Assembly (NCBI GenBank): GCA_964035795.1
Contig: OZ038320.1
Location: forward strand, 28,553,855-28,617,854
Source: Pterobdella sp. o SKG-2022
Lineage: Eukaryota > Annelida > Clitellata > Hirudinida > Piscicolidae
Direction: 5' to 3'
DNA length: 64,000 nucleotides
Part shown: piece by piece, positions 51,201 through 61,752 of the stretch
Layout of the letters: every line of letters begins with the position of its first letter
How positions within the stretch are numbered: the stretch's first letter is position 1
Notes under the pieces: generated by a model
The model's database searches: none
The model's input: only the letters and a program-made list of their open reading frames with translations
What the model was told of the DNA's origin: nothing
Position numbers and translations under genes: made by a program

Positions 51201-52454
51201 AGGAACTATTTGGGGTATCCTTTATTCTACTTCATTTATATAATTTTTTAACGCTTTGATTGGGCATTCTATAAAAAAAAAACCTTTTTTTTTTTTAAAA
51301 AAACAACATGCTTTATCATTTATAGAAAAACTCGAAGTTTTTTGAGTTTACCCAGGGTCAAAGTAGTTTATTAGTCTTGTTTATGGGATTTGTCATGTTA
51401 AGTTATAATCTCTGTAATTTTTCTTTTCCGATATATCTAAGATAAAAATTTAGATAATTTATAGTTTAAAATTTGAAAATTACGAATAAAATTGTTTTTC
51501 GATATTAATTGAGTCTACATATGTTTAATATATGTAGGATTTTGAAGAAAATAAATATAAAAATTATATAGATCTATGTTGCTGTCTATGAAACGAATAT
51601 CTAGTAAAATTTATCTGTACTTTTGATTTGATTTCAAGAAAAACTTTTGAAGATACATTGAGTTTTTTCTTTAAAAGACTTCATGCTATATAGCTTTATG
51701 CTATATTCGAAGAATATTTATATTAGGCCTGAGACAGTCTCGAAAATAAAACTATTTCGTTTCAAGATTTTCTCTTCAAATGAGAATAAAATTTTTGGAA
51801 GATTAAGAAGTTTTAAGAAATTTTGTGAAAAAAGATATTTTAGTTTAGTTGGACTTCTTTCTTCTTTGGTGAGACATTTAAATCTTTTTTTTAAATTTTA
51901 TAGTCTATGGTTGTGAAATTAAACTTCAACTATTTCTAGTTTTTAATATTTTATTAAAATGACATTTTTGCATAAAAAGCAGTGTTTTGAAGCTTCGTTA
52001 TCTAGAGCAAGATTTATATTCAAAAAATTCTAGGCAAGCTTCATTGTTAATGAGTGTTTATCACTGTCATTTTGGTTTTGAATATTTTAACTAGTTGAAC
52101 ATTTTTACAAAAAAACTTGCACGAATTTAAATTTTTTTCAATACAGTTAAACTGGCCCAATCAATCAGTTTGATTAGCTATCTTCTAAAATGTTAATACC
52201 AAAAAAAAATATTCAAAAAACGTTAAAAATCTTTTTTGGTCTGTGAAATTGGACTAAAGTTAATTTTAAAAAATCAATCAGTCTCCGAATTAATCTGATG
52301 ATTTATAAAATTTAGAAAATTAGTTAACGTTTCGTGTTGTAAAAAGTTTTGATCGTTTTAGTTATTTCCGTTATTATAATTATTATTATCATTATCATTG
52401 GTTGTTTTACCAAATTTTTTGAACATAATTTTTTCACGAAACCCGTAAAATATA
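48251..52454. other. AT-rich intergenic DNA
   Basis: I see no gene, tRNA or recognisable element. Short frames (for example 49494-49682, 51683-51916) lack motifs and splice context. Confidence 0.5.
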
Positions 52455-53860
52455 GGGAATAGTATTTTGGAAATACATAAATAAGGTTGCTGGTAGGGGT
52501 AAGGCAGGTGAAGGTAAAGGAATAGAAATTGGTAGTTTTAAGAAATACTTGGATGATAAAATTGGTGAAGTCAAAAGTGTAGATGGTGATCTATTTCAAA
52601 TTGAGGTTTCATCCAAGACTTCAGTGTTAGACGAATTTTTTGAAGTGGATAAAGAGGAATTAGTAAAGATGATCAACAACTTACCAAATAAACAGTGTGC
52701 TTTAGATCCGATCCCAACTTGGCCATTGAAACGAATAGCAAGCTTGATAGCACTTTTTTAGTTAGCATTTTTAATTCTTATTTCAAATCAGGAACTGTTC
52801 TTCAAGGCTTGAAGTTAGTCTGTGTGACGCCGATATTGAAAAAACCCAATCTGAACCAATCTGAGCCATCCTCCTATAAACCAATTTCAAATGTCTCTGT
52901 CTTATCAAAAATACTGGAACGGTTGGTTTTAGAAAGGACACGTAGTTATTTGGTTGAAAATGATCTTTTTCCGAGATTTCAGTCTGCTTATCGTCCTTTT
53001 CATTCAACATAAACTGCTATCACAAAAATCCACATGGATATTTTAAAAGCAGCGATGAAGGTAGGTTTAGTCTTTTGATATTGTTGGATCTTTTCTCAGC
53101 CTTTGATTTAGTTAATCATAATATTTTAATAAATAAGCTATATTCAAAATTCGGTTTTAAGGGTTTAGTTTTAGAATGGTATGAGCTATTTAAATAATAG
53201 GTGTTATTATATTACTAATAATAGTGTTAGGACTAATTTATTTCATCTCCATACTGGTGTGTCTAAGGTTCTGTAATCGGCCCGCTCTTATTTAATCTGT
53301 ATTCTAGTGATCTAAAAACAATTGCACAAAGACATAACTTGAGCTTTCACCAATATGCAGATGACACACAATTGTATTCAAATTGTGTCTCTGGTGAAAT
53401 TGAGCAATTGCAGAACAGATTGTCTGTCTGTGTCGATGAGATGGCAGCCTGGATGAAATCTAATAGCCTTAAACTCAATAGATCCAAAACTGAAGCTATG
53501 TGGTTTTCTTCATTGAGAAAGGTGAACAAGTTACCAACCAAACAGATAAAGATACTAAATACTAAATTATTATTACTTATATTTAAATGTAGGCTAGGAT
53601 ATGGTCCAAAATACATATCGTAAAGACTCATACCTATCTCTGAAATACCTGAAAGGCGAAAGCTTAGATCTTCGGACTCAACCAATTTATACGTCCCTAA
53701 GTCCAAAATGTCTAGTATTGGAAAGCGTAGGTTTGAGGTTGAAGGCCCAAGTTTGTGGAACGGCTTGCCGGAAGGCTTAAGAGGGGTTAGGAAAGTGAAG
53801 AACTTTGGAAAGAGGCTAAAAACTAGATTTTTTAAAAATATTAAACTGTTATAACCTATT
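52455..53860 (+). pseudogene. CR1/L2-like LINE, second lineage, fragmented
   Basis: Pieces in order: FWKYINKVAGRGKAG; KEELVKMINNLPNKQCALDP; LKLVCVTPILKKPNLNQSE and YKPISNVSVLSKILERLVLE; FQSAYRPFHST, stop; LLDLFSAFDLVNHNIL (motif A); HQYADDTQLYSNC (motif C, YADD); LKLNRSKTEAMWFSS. An internal deletion then joins directly to KCRLGYGPKYIS, EVEGPSLWNGLPEGLRG and KNFGKRLKTRFFKNIK. At least four frameshifts or stops. Differs from the 41-kb and 55-kb family in the YADDTQLY box. Confidence 0.8.
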
Positions 53861-54580
53861 ATTATAATAAAATATTTTACAAATATCGAGTGATCTTGAA
53901 ACTCTTTCGGTTAAACATCACTATAATAAACCTCGTAAATTATTATTATTAATAATTTATAAACAATTGAAAAACATATAGTATACTGGACGTTATGGAT
54001 TTGCTATTTCAAAAAGTACAAAATAATTAGTTACATCAATTTTTTAAAAACTCGTACAATTCACTTAGAGACTAATACAGTTTTAGGCTGTCCCACTTGA
54101 GTGGAAGAATGCCACCATGATGAATCAATCAAGAAAATACTTAAAGTTCTGAACGTTTTTTTAATCGTGATTTTGAAACTCACTTTAATTTTTTTTTTCA
54201 GATCGATTTTTGGTAATTTTAGATTTGTACGTAGTCAAATAAGAAACAATTTAATTAGATAATGAAAAGTCAAATTTTCGAAAAATTATATATATTTTTA
54301 AAAACACTGTTAAATATATTTCATTTATAAAAAAGCTTTCCAATACTTACAGTTTCATTATCAAGTTATGAAAAAACTAAGTTTCGGTGTACTTGATAGC
54401 TTGGTAGAATTATTGCTAAAAAATTGAACTAGTAATTGAAAAGATAAGAGTAAAACTAACAAAATTTGATAAATATAGGGTAAAAATTATTCATACCTGG
54501 ATGAGACATAAAATAAAGTTTTATATTCTCATTAAAAGATAGCCTTACACATTACAAGGTGTAATATATAAAGTGATATA
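53861..54580. other. AT-rich DNA, nothing seen
   Basis: No coding island, RNA gene or recognisable repeat. Confidence 0.4.
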
Positions 54581-54800
54581 CAGTTGTAATGACGTTCTAC
54601 TAGTGAGACAATGGAACGCATCGGTTAGATGGAAAGCACTCAATTCAATTATAGGAAAATCAGAACCTGTTAATCATTTGGATAGCTTTCCACACCTTCA
54701 TTTAAAATAAAAAATATTTGCTTCCTTAAATAGCAGAAAAAAGAAATATGAAATAATATCTCAGTAAGCTTTCTTAATGAACAAAAAGACATTGGAAAAC
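54581..54800 (+). repeat. Dispersed repeat, copy 2 (partner at 9092-9300)
   Basis: Blocks shared with 9092-9300 keep the same order. The better frame here reads VRQWNASVRWKALNSIIGK, then ASLNSRKKKYEII, suggesting a former LINE-type linker, but stops interrupt it. Confidence 0.6.
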
Positions 54801-55803
54801 TATTTTCAATTGGATTTGATATTACATTTGAATGCATCTTTTATTAGTTGTAGTTTTATTTTTTTTTATTGAAATCGAAAATTTATTCCATAAAAAAGCA
54901 TTTCGTAAGCAGAACTTATATTATCAAGTACATAAGCTTTTGTCTAGTACGTTTATAATTGGCTAATTGATATCTCTTATTTATTTTATTTTAAAACCTT
55001 TGTTTTTTATTTTTCATTTGATTTCATTTTTTTTCTAATTATAATGTTCAAAGTTCGAATATTTTTTTTCATCGAATGTTTTTTATCATCTTTTTTTTTA
55101 ACTGTTCTTTCATTTTCTTTCTCAATTATTTATTTTTTAATTCTTTAATGAAATTTCAAATTTCCCATAATTATTCATTTTTTTCATGAAAAATTATTTT
55201 TCACTTTATGAATAAATCAAATTAAAAGATAAAGCGCTTTTACTGGGAGAGTTGTAATGACGTTAATTTAGTTTGTTCATAATCTAAGCTGGATAAGTTA
55301 ATTTATTTCTACAAAAAGTGAGCAGCCAAAAATTTGAGTTTGTGAGCTACAATGAAGCCTTGAAAAAAATTCAAACCAGAAATTATCAAAAAATTATCAT
55401 TACCTTACTCAAAGTTAAATGTCTTCATAAAAAATGCATGGTTTGAAAAAATATTAAAAAGATTAAAAAGACTTTGCTCCTATGCAAATTTTGAATTCTT
55501 TTATTATAAAACTATCTGAGGAAATCATTTTTTTTGTTTCTCAAGTTTATACAAAATCCATGGTGAAAAAACTATTGAATCAACAGCATACGATTTACAT
55601 GAAGGCTGTTCGTTTTGAAGCTCAAATTCATTGAGTTTCCAAGAAAGCATATTCAATATTTCCAATTAGTTGAAAAAACATGAAATTTATAAAATTTTAG
55701 AATAAAAAGAAAAAATTTTCAAAAAGTATTACTATTTAAAATGATGGCGTAATTTTGAGAAAAATAATTTGAATTTATAGCAAAAAGTTTAAGTAAAATA
55801 ATG
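54801..55803. other. AT-rich DNA, nothing seen
   Basis: Long T runs and no gene. Confidence 0.4.
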
Positions 55804-55890
55804 AATTATTATTATTATTATTATTTTATTTGTAGGGCGCGCAGTTTGCAAACTAGGTTTGCTGCAGAGGCGCTGTTCTAATCAGAAGGG

Positions 55891-58767
55891 CTATGAGAAA
55901 GAAATTTGGCTATAAAGATGCGTTTTTAAGCGCTTGCGAAAAATTTTAAGAGAAGGTGAAAGACGGACATTAAGTGGAAGAGAGTTCCATAAGTGAGGGG
56001 CAATATGCGAGAAGGAGCGATGTAAGAAAGGTTTAGAAGAGACAGGCTAATGTAGGCATAAACCAGAGTTGGAAGACCTGAGAGACTCAGGAGTCTGTCT
56101 AATGGAAAGACGGTCATATAAATAAGCCGGCTGATTAAAATATAAGATGTTAGCCGTGAGCCATAGCAACTTGAACTGGGCTCTTAGTACGACCGGCAGC
56201 CAATGGAGGCGATCGAGACAGGTGTGAGATGAAGAATAGTAGTCGGCTTGAAGAGCGGTTTTAGCAGCGCGATTTTGGAGAGATTGCAACTTAGAAATAA
56301 GACAGTTCGGGAGTCGACAAAGAAGAGAGTTACAGTAAGCAATCCTTGAAAGAACTAAAGAGATGATCAGAGCAACGGCAGTGTCAGAGGGTAGGAACTT
56401 GCGTGCCTGTCTGATCGCATGGAGATGAAAGTTGGATGATTGTATGATCTGAGAGACAAAGTGTGTAAAGTTGAGTCTAGAATCAAGAGTTACACCTAGT
56501 ATCTTCAGTTTGGACGTTACGGAAAGAGTAGTGCCGTCAAAGATTACTTCAGTGGGAAGATTGGATTTGGAAAGGAGTATGGGACTGCCGACAAACATCA
56601 CTTCGCTTTTGTTAGGATTCAACATGAGGTGATTGTTAGAAAACCAAAGATTGAGCTCAGTGATGCATTCAGATATCTTAGTGAGGCTGGGATGAGGATC
56701 AAGGTAGGAGGCGCCTGTAAAGAGGGTAATATCATCAGCAAACTGATGATATAGAACGTCGTGCTTCTGTATGATCTCGCTAATAGGAGAAGTATAAAGA
56801 GAAAAGAGTATGGGCCCAAGAACAGAACCTTGAGGAACACCAAAACGAAGGGAGACAGGGGTAGAAGAAGAGCAGCTTATCTTAACAAATTGCTTGCGTT
56901 CAGAAAGATAGGACTGAAACCAGGATAAAGCAATGCCAGAAATGTGAAAGTAGACTTCAAGGATATGCAGCATATTTGGATGATTAATGGTGTCAAAAGC
57001 TGCTGAAATATCTAAAGACACTAAGACGGCCGCAGACCCGGTAGCACAGATATTGCAGAGGCTGTCAGTGATGTACAAAAGCGCAGTTTCCGTTGAGTGA
57101 TGTGAGCGATACGCCGACTGGAAAAGGTTGAAGTTACGCAGTACAGAAACATGAGAGGATAATCTCTTGAGAACAACCCTTTCTAAGATCTTTGAGATGG
57201 TGCTGAGGTTTGAAATTGGACGATAATTGGATGGTTGCATGAGGTCTAGATTATATTTTTTCAGTAAAGGGGTTATCTGCGCCGTTTTGAATGAAGTTGG
57301 AAAAATACCCTGTGAAAAGGAAAGAGCCGAAAGTTTGCATATAATGGAGGCGAAGATGCCGGAAAACTGCTTCAGCAGGAAAACAGGGATTATATCTAAA
57401 GGTGAGGATTTATTTGGGAGAGAATTGATCAATTTGATGATTTCGTCAACACTAGGAGGTGAGAAAAATGAGAGATTTGATTGATCACTGTCAGTTAAGG
57501 AGGGCTGACAGGGAAGATTAGTGATCGGTAACGAGCTATGAATCAACTCAATCTTAGTCTTGAAAAAAGCGCTAAAGTTTTCAACAAAAAGATCATATTC
57601 CGCAGAAGTCCGTGGAGGAAGTGGAGGAGACCTGTGAAGTATGGAGTTCGCCGTTTTCCAAAAGGCTTTGGAGTTAGGTGTCGCTGAAGATAGCGATAGA
57701 TTAAGATAATCAGCACGTGACTTGTTAATGGCGGCGCGGGCGAGTTTACGTGAAATACGGAATTCCTGTAAAAGATCATCGGGGACTTGCACACAAAGCT
57801 TTCGGAGACTGGATATCTGTCTCTCGATTTTCCTTCTTCGGCGTTTGGCAGAGAGAGCATTTTCAGACAGATGAAAGTGTGAATGCAAGCTGGGGCGAAA
57901 AGTATGACTGCGTAAAAGAGCATGAGTATTCATCAGCGAAAGAAACAATTTGTCCATGGAACTAACAAAGTCATCAACCTTAGAGATTGGAGAATTAATA
58001 AGTAAATCGCTTATAAAATTGACATCCTTTCCAAAGCCGGCCAAGTTGAGATTCCTGAAAGACCGAGAAGTGACACGATGAGGTGAAAGGTGGGGCCGTA
58101 CGAGGTTAAGACGGCACGAAATAAGGAAATGATCAGATTCAAAAATTTCGCTGACAGGGTCAGAAATAAGATGAGAGAGAGAAGCCGGTGTGATAACAAG
58201 ATCGAGAGTATTGCCAAGCCTGTGAGTTGGAAAGTTAATATGCTGCGTCAAACCGTGCTCTCGCAAAAGAATATTAAGGGGATTATCAAGATGATGACAA
58301 TTAGGGGTATTAAAATCTCCAGCCATTATGAAATGATTGAATGTCGAAGAAAGAAAATAAAGATGAGCTGTGAGTTCACGAATAAAATTACTTGAGTTAG
58401 GAGGGCGGTAAATAACAGAAATGGTTAAGGAACGTGTTAGGAAAGAGGCTTGGGCAGTTAATGCTTCAAAGGAAGAGTGTATTTCAGATTTTACAAGTGT
58501 CAGTTTAACGGAGTTGGAGGAAATCAAAGAAATACCACCACCACGCTTTCCACTAGAACGATGAGAATGTAGAACATGGTAACCTGGGGGAACAATATCG
58601 TATTTTGTGACATTGTCAGCATCTTCCGGGATCCACGTTTCAGTCAATGCAAGGATATCGAAACAGTGAGTGGAGATCGCGTCCAGGATAAGAGTGGATT
58701 TGTTGCGAGTGGAACGGGGATTGAGAAGGCCAAACTTCACAAAAGGAGATGGATTTTGAGGGTGCAT
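55891..58767 (-). pseudogene. LINE ORF2: APE endonuclease and reverse transcriptase, one internal stop
   Basis: 959 codons from ATG 58767 to TAG 55891. The only visible break is a TAG at 56047-56049, where the 41-kb sister copy has Gln. Endonuclease: LLNPRSTRNK, ALTETWIPED, VIYRPPNSS, MAGDFNTPN, TLDLVIT, ESDHFLISCRL. RT: YRPISNLSTISKILERVV, FQSAYRSHHSTETALL, VSLDISAAFDTINHPN (A), FGVPQGSVLGPILFSLYTS (B), YHQFADDITLFTG (C, FADD), LMLNPNKSEVMFVG (D), LKILGVTLDS (E). C-terminus: LHWLPVVLRAQFKLLWL, then WNSLPLNVRLSPSLKIFRK after the stop. Catalytic residues look complete; the stop removes the last 52 residues. Confidence 0.9.
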
Positions 58768-58782
58768 GAGTAAGGCAGGCCT

Positions 58783-59145
58783 TCATTGCCAGGCCGTACG
58801 CCCCATCTTAAGTCGCACTTGTTGCTTGTACACCGGACAAGAAGAGGATGTGGTGACATGGTCATGGCAAGGACGATTTGATCTAAAACAAGGAACACAG
58901 AAGGGAGGAGAAGATCTAGAGCAGTTGTCAGACGGATGGTCTTTGCCACAGTGCTCACATACTCTAGGGTTGTGGCATTTAGCTATATTATGGCCATAAG
59001 TCTGGCAATTCAGACATCTAGTAGGGTGAATTCGGGAGTGGAAAGGAAATCTACCAAAAGGGAGGTGAATATTCTTGGACTTGATTAGAGTGGGAAAAAC
59101 AGTGCTTGGAACTTGGATAAGCCAATCACGGGTAGAAATTGAAAT
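58783..59145 (-). pseudogene. LINE ORF1 C-terminal part with zinc knuckles
   Basis: 121 codons ending at TGA 58783. Contains RDWLIQVPSTVFPTLIKSK, a CCHC knuckle CLNCQTYGHNIAKCH, a second CEHCGKDHPSDNC and a third Cys/His cluster (CVPCFRSNRPCHDH). Gag-like RNA-binding protein of a CR1/I-type LINE. The N-terminal part is lost at the 5' truncation. Confidence 0.8.
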
Positions 59146-61051
59146 TCATTTTTCATAAGGCTTTACTTAAATAAATAACTTCAAATGATTCCTAGGGAAT
59201 TAAGATCATTTTATAATAATGCTTTTTACAGTACAAAGATGTTTTTGGAACAAAACTTTTCAAAATTACATTTATGTGTTTTTAAGCAATAGTTCGGATT
59301 TTTTCTGTGCCTCGTTTTTTGCTCCATCATTTAGTATGTTAATGATATTTCAAAAGCATTTAAAAGCTTTGAACGTTGTATTCAAAATCTTACATTTTTG
59401 TAAAAGTAGATTTGGAAAATTAAAGTAAGATTTGATAATTAAATTCTGCCTAATGGCCATAACAATGAAACTAAATATAGTTGAAAAATTAAACATTTAT
59501 GAAAAAGAATGCATTAAAAGCTAATGAATTAGTAGAAAATTTTAGTTTTTTGAAAAAATATATGTAACTAAAATCTTCATTTTACGAAAAAAATCAATAA
59601 AACTGAATTTGAAAAAAAAGATACATAAAACGTCTCTAAAAAATTAGAAGCTTGTATTGTGAGAATGAAATACAATGACGTATAAGCTCAAAAACAAAAT
59701 TCAATTTTAAGGAGAACTCAAAAAGCATATGAAGTGTTATGATTATGAAATAAATTTTTCAAAGTAGTTCGTTTATGAGTTTTATAGCCAAATTTAAATA
59801 CAAAATTTAAATCAAACTTGCTAACAGCCTCGTTGGGATAGTTATCTCCAAATGGCATTATCAACTTTTTAATTTTTTTTCAAAAGCTTTTTTTTTTTTT
59901 ATTCGAAGGTTTTTTCACCTCAAATTTTTCTATGCATTTTTTTTGAGTTTTGCTTCAATAATAACTGCATATTTTCAGCTTGAAAATTCCTAATTTTGAT
60001 GGTTTCATTAAAACTTTCAAAAATTTTTCAAACAATTCCAACTTTTGTTCATGATATTCATTTCAAATTCGACTAGAATAAATTTCAATTATGAAAGTTG
60101 AAAAATTTTAGTGGAGAAAATTGAACTTAATAGAAGACATTATCTCTAACGACCAAGCTATAGAACTGAATTCCTGAATGGCATTATTCTACATCAACAC
60201 TAAAACATAAAAAAGCTTATTTAAAATTCAAATATATATTTGATAAAAACAAAAAAAGATAACATCCAAATGTCAAATGATAATTTTAAATTGAAAACAT
60301 GAAATATACTGTAAAAGTATTAAATGAAGAATTCATGTTAAAACCTTGAAATATATAATATAAGTACCGGATGAAAATTTTATTACAGTTAATTAACCAT
60401 TGATATCTTTTTCGTCTTAAACAAAAATTAAACTTTTGCCGAATTTTCTTAAAATGTTTGAATTGAACAATACAGCAACAAAACTTATTTGCCAAAGTTT
60501 CATTAAAGGCTAGACTCACATCTTGTGGAGTTTTGAACTATATATAAGTTCTGAAAGCATTAAAGGATTTCCACTAATGAAATTTTGCTTCAAAGTTATA
60601 CCAAAAATATCACTCTTCAACTATGAAATAATCAAAAAACATTGATAGATAGAAACAGTAGTTAAATGAACTTTTTTAGAGACATCTTATGTATCTTTTT
60701 TTTATATTAGTTGAATAACTTTTTATTTTCAATTTTTTATGAGAAATTTTAGTTTTTTCAAAAATAAATGTACCTAAAATTCTTCAAGAAAAATTGAAAA
60801 TAAAAAGTTATTCAAATGATATCTAAATGAGTATTTTCGAAAAATAAATGCAATTCAAGTGCTCCATTTTTAACGAAATACATTGAATATAGGTTACGAT
60901 AAAACGATACTTTTAAAAAAGAAAAACCAAGAAGAAACTCCGACAGAGGGTAATTTATTTTAACCCCGAAATGTCGATGGCAAAATTAATAGGATTTAGC
61001 AAAATTTTTCTTCGTTTCAAAAGCTTTTCTATAATGAAACTTTACAGCTTT
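59146..61051. other. AT-rich DNA, nothing firm
   Basis: Short frames at 59219-59428 and 60286-60519 have AT-driven codons and no recognisable motif. Confidence 0.4.
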
Positions 61052-61207
61052 TTATCCTTTATAAAAGCTCTGGTAGAGTGAAATAATATAATGCTTTCCA
61101 TCGTGTTGCTCATAACGTTTGTTACAAATTGGATTTGGGTTGTTAAACTGTTGAAGAGTTTTTATCCTCATCATGACACGGTGCTGTATCTTGTTAACAG
61201 TGAAGCT
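61052..61207 (-). CDS. Possible terminal exon, unrecognised gene
   Basis: Acceptor CTCGTAG, 51 codons to TAA: SFTVNKIQHRVMMRIKTLQQ, then NNPNPICNKRYEQH. Phase 0 entry agrees with the donor of 61655. Codons are less AT-skewed than the surroundings. No family recognised. Confidence 0.4.
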   Translation of the reverse strand, partial: SFTVNKIQHRVMMRIKTLQQFNNPNPICNKRYEQHDGKHYIISLYQSFYKG

Positions 61208-61654
61208 CTACGAGTCGATTAATGATATTAAATATACTGATGAAATGTTAATACTAAAATAAATTTGATAAAAATTAAATTTATTGAAATAATTTTAATA
61301 CAATTGAATTCATTTTTCCACTGCTCAAAAAAAAGCTCAATTTGAGAGTTAATTTTTTATTTAATTTTCTCAGTTATATTCAATTCCCAAAGTTTGCTAG
61401 ATTCATTCAGTAAACAAAGAAGTCAATATTGTATATTTTTACTCCGAGTTTTCATTAAGAATTGGTTAAATTTTTATGAATTTTTGAAAAATAATTTTTA
61501 AAATAAAAACTTTGTGCAAACATTTAAATTATTTTCAAGATAGATTTAAAATCTAAATAGCAGTTTTCAATAAACCAAAATATTATTATATAAATTAAAT
61601 CAATGCAAAAAATAAAATGGTTAAAAATTATGTAAAAGAATGCAAGTTAATTAC

Positions 61655-61752
61655 GATGGTTTTGTGAAGTTTCAGGTTGAGTTTCCTTCTTGTTTCCATG
61701 AAACAGTCATTATCTAACACCATTTTGACATATTGCACTGGTATCTTCAAAC
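61655..61752 (-). CDS. Possible internal exon of the same gene
   Basis: 98 nt with acceptor CTTTTGCAG and donor GTAATT; phase 1 in, phase 0 out. Encodes LKIPVQYVKMVLDNDCFMET, then RRKLNLKLHKTI. Its composition is clearly exon-like. A 34-nt segment near 63,095 (acceptor TTTTTAG, donor GTAAGT) has a compatible exit phase but is too short to judge. Confidence 0.45.

Larger units (their letters stand above)
55804..59145 (-). mobile_element. CR1/L2-like LINE, nearly intact (ORF1 3' end, ORF2, UTR, ATT tail)
   Basis: About 3.3 kb. ORF1 is cut off at its 5' end; ORF2 begins 15 nt after the ORF1 stop and is open for 906 codons before one stop. A short 3' UTR ends in an (AAT)n tail at 55825-55804. 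The 5' truncation is typical of target-primed reverse transcription. Base composition is far GC-richer than the host DNA, implying recent insertion. No target-site duplication could be identified. Confidence 0.9.

Noticed and set aside
57227..58395. Plus-strand frames of 60-100 codons across 57-59 kb
   Set aside because: Antisense shadows of the LINE ORF2, whose codon composition keeps the opposite strand open.
55804..59160. Target-site duplication around the nearly intact LINE
   Set aside because: I compared the AT-rich flanks and found no convincing direct repeat; CR1/L2-type elements often lack one.
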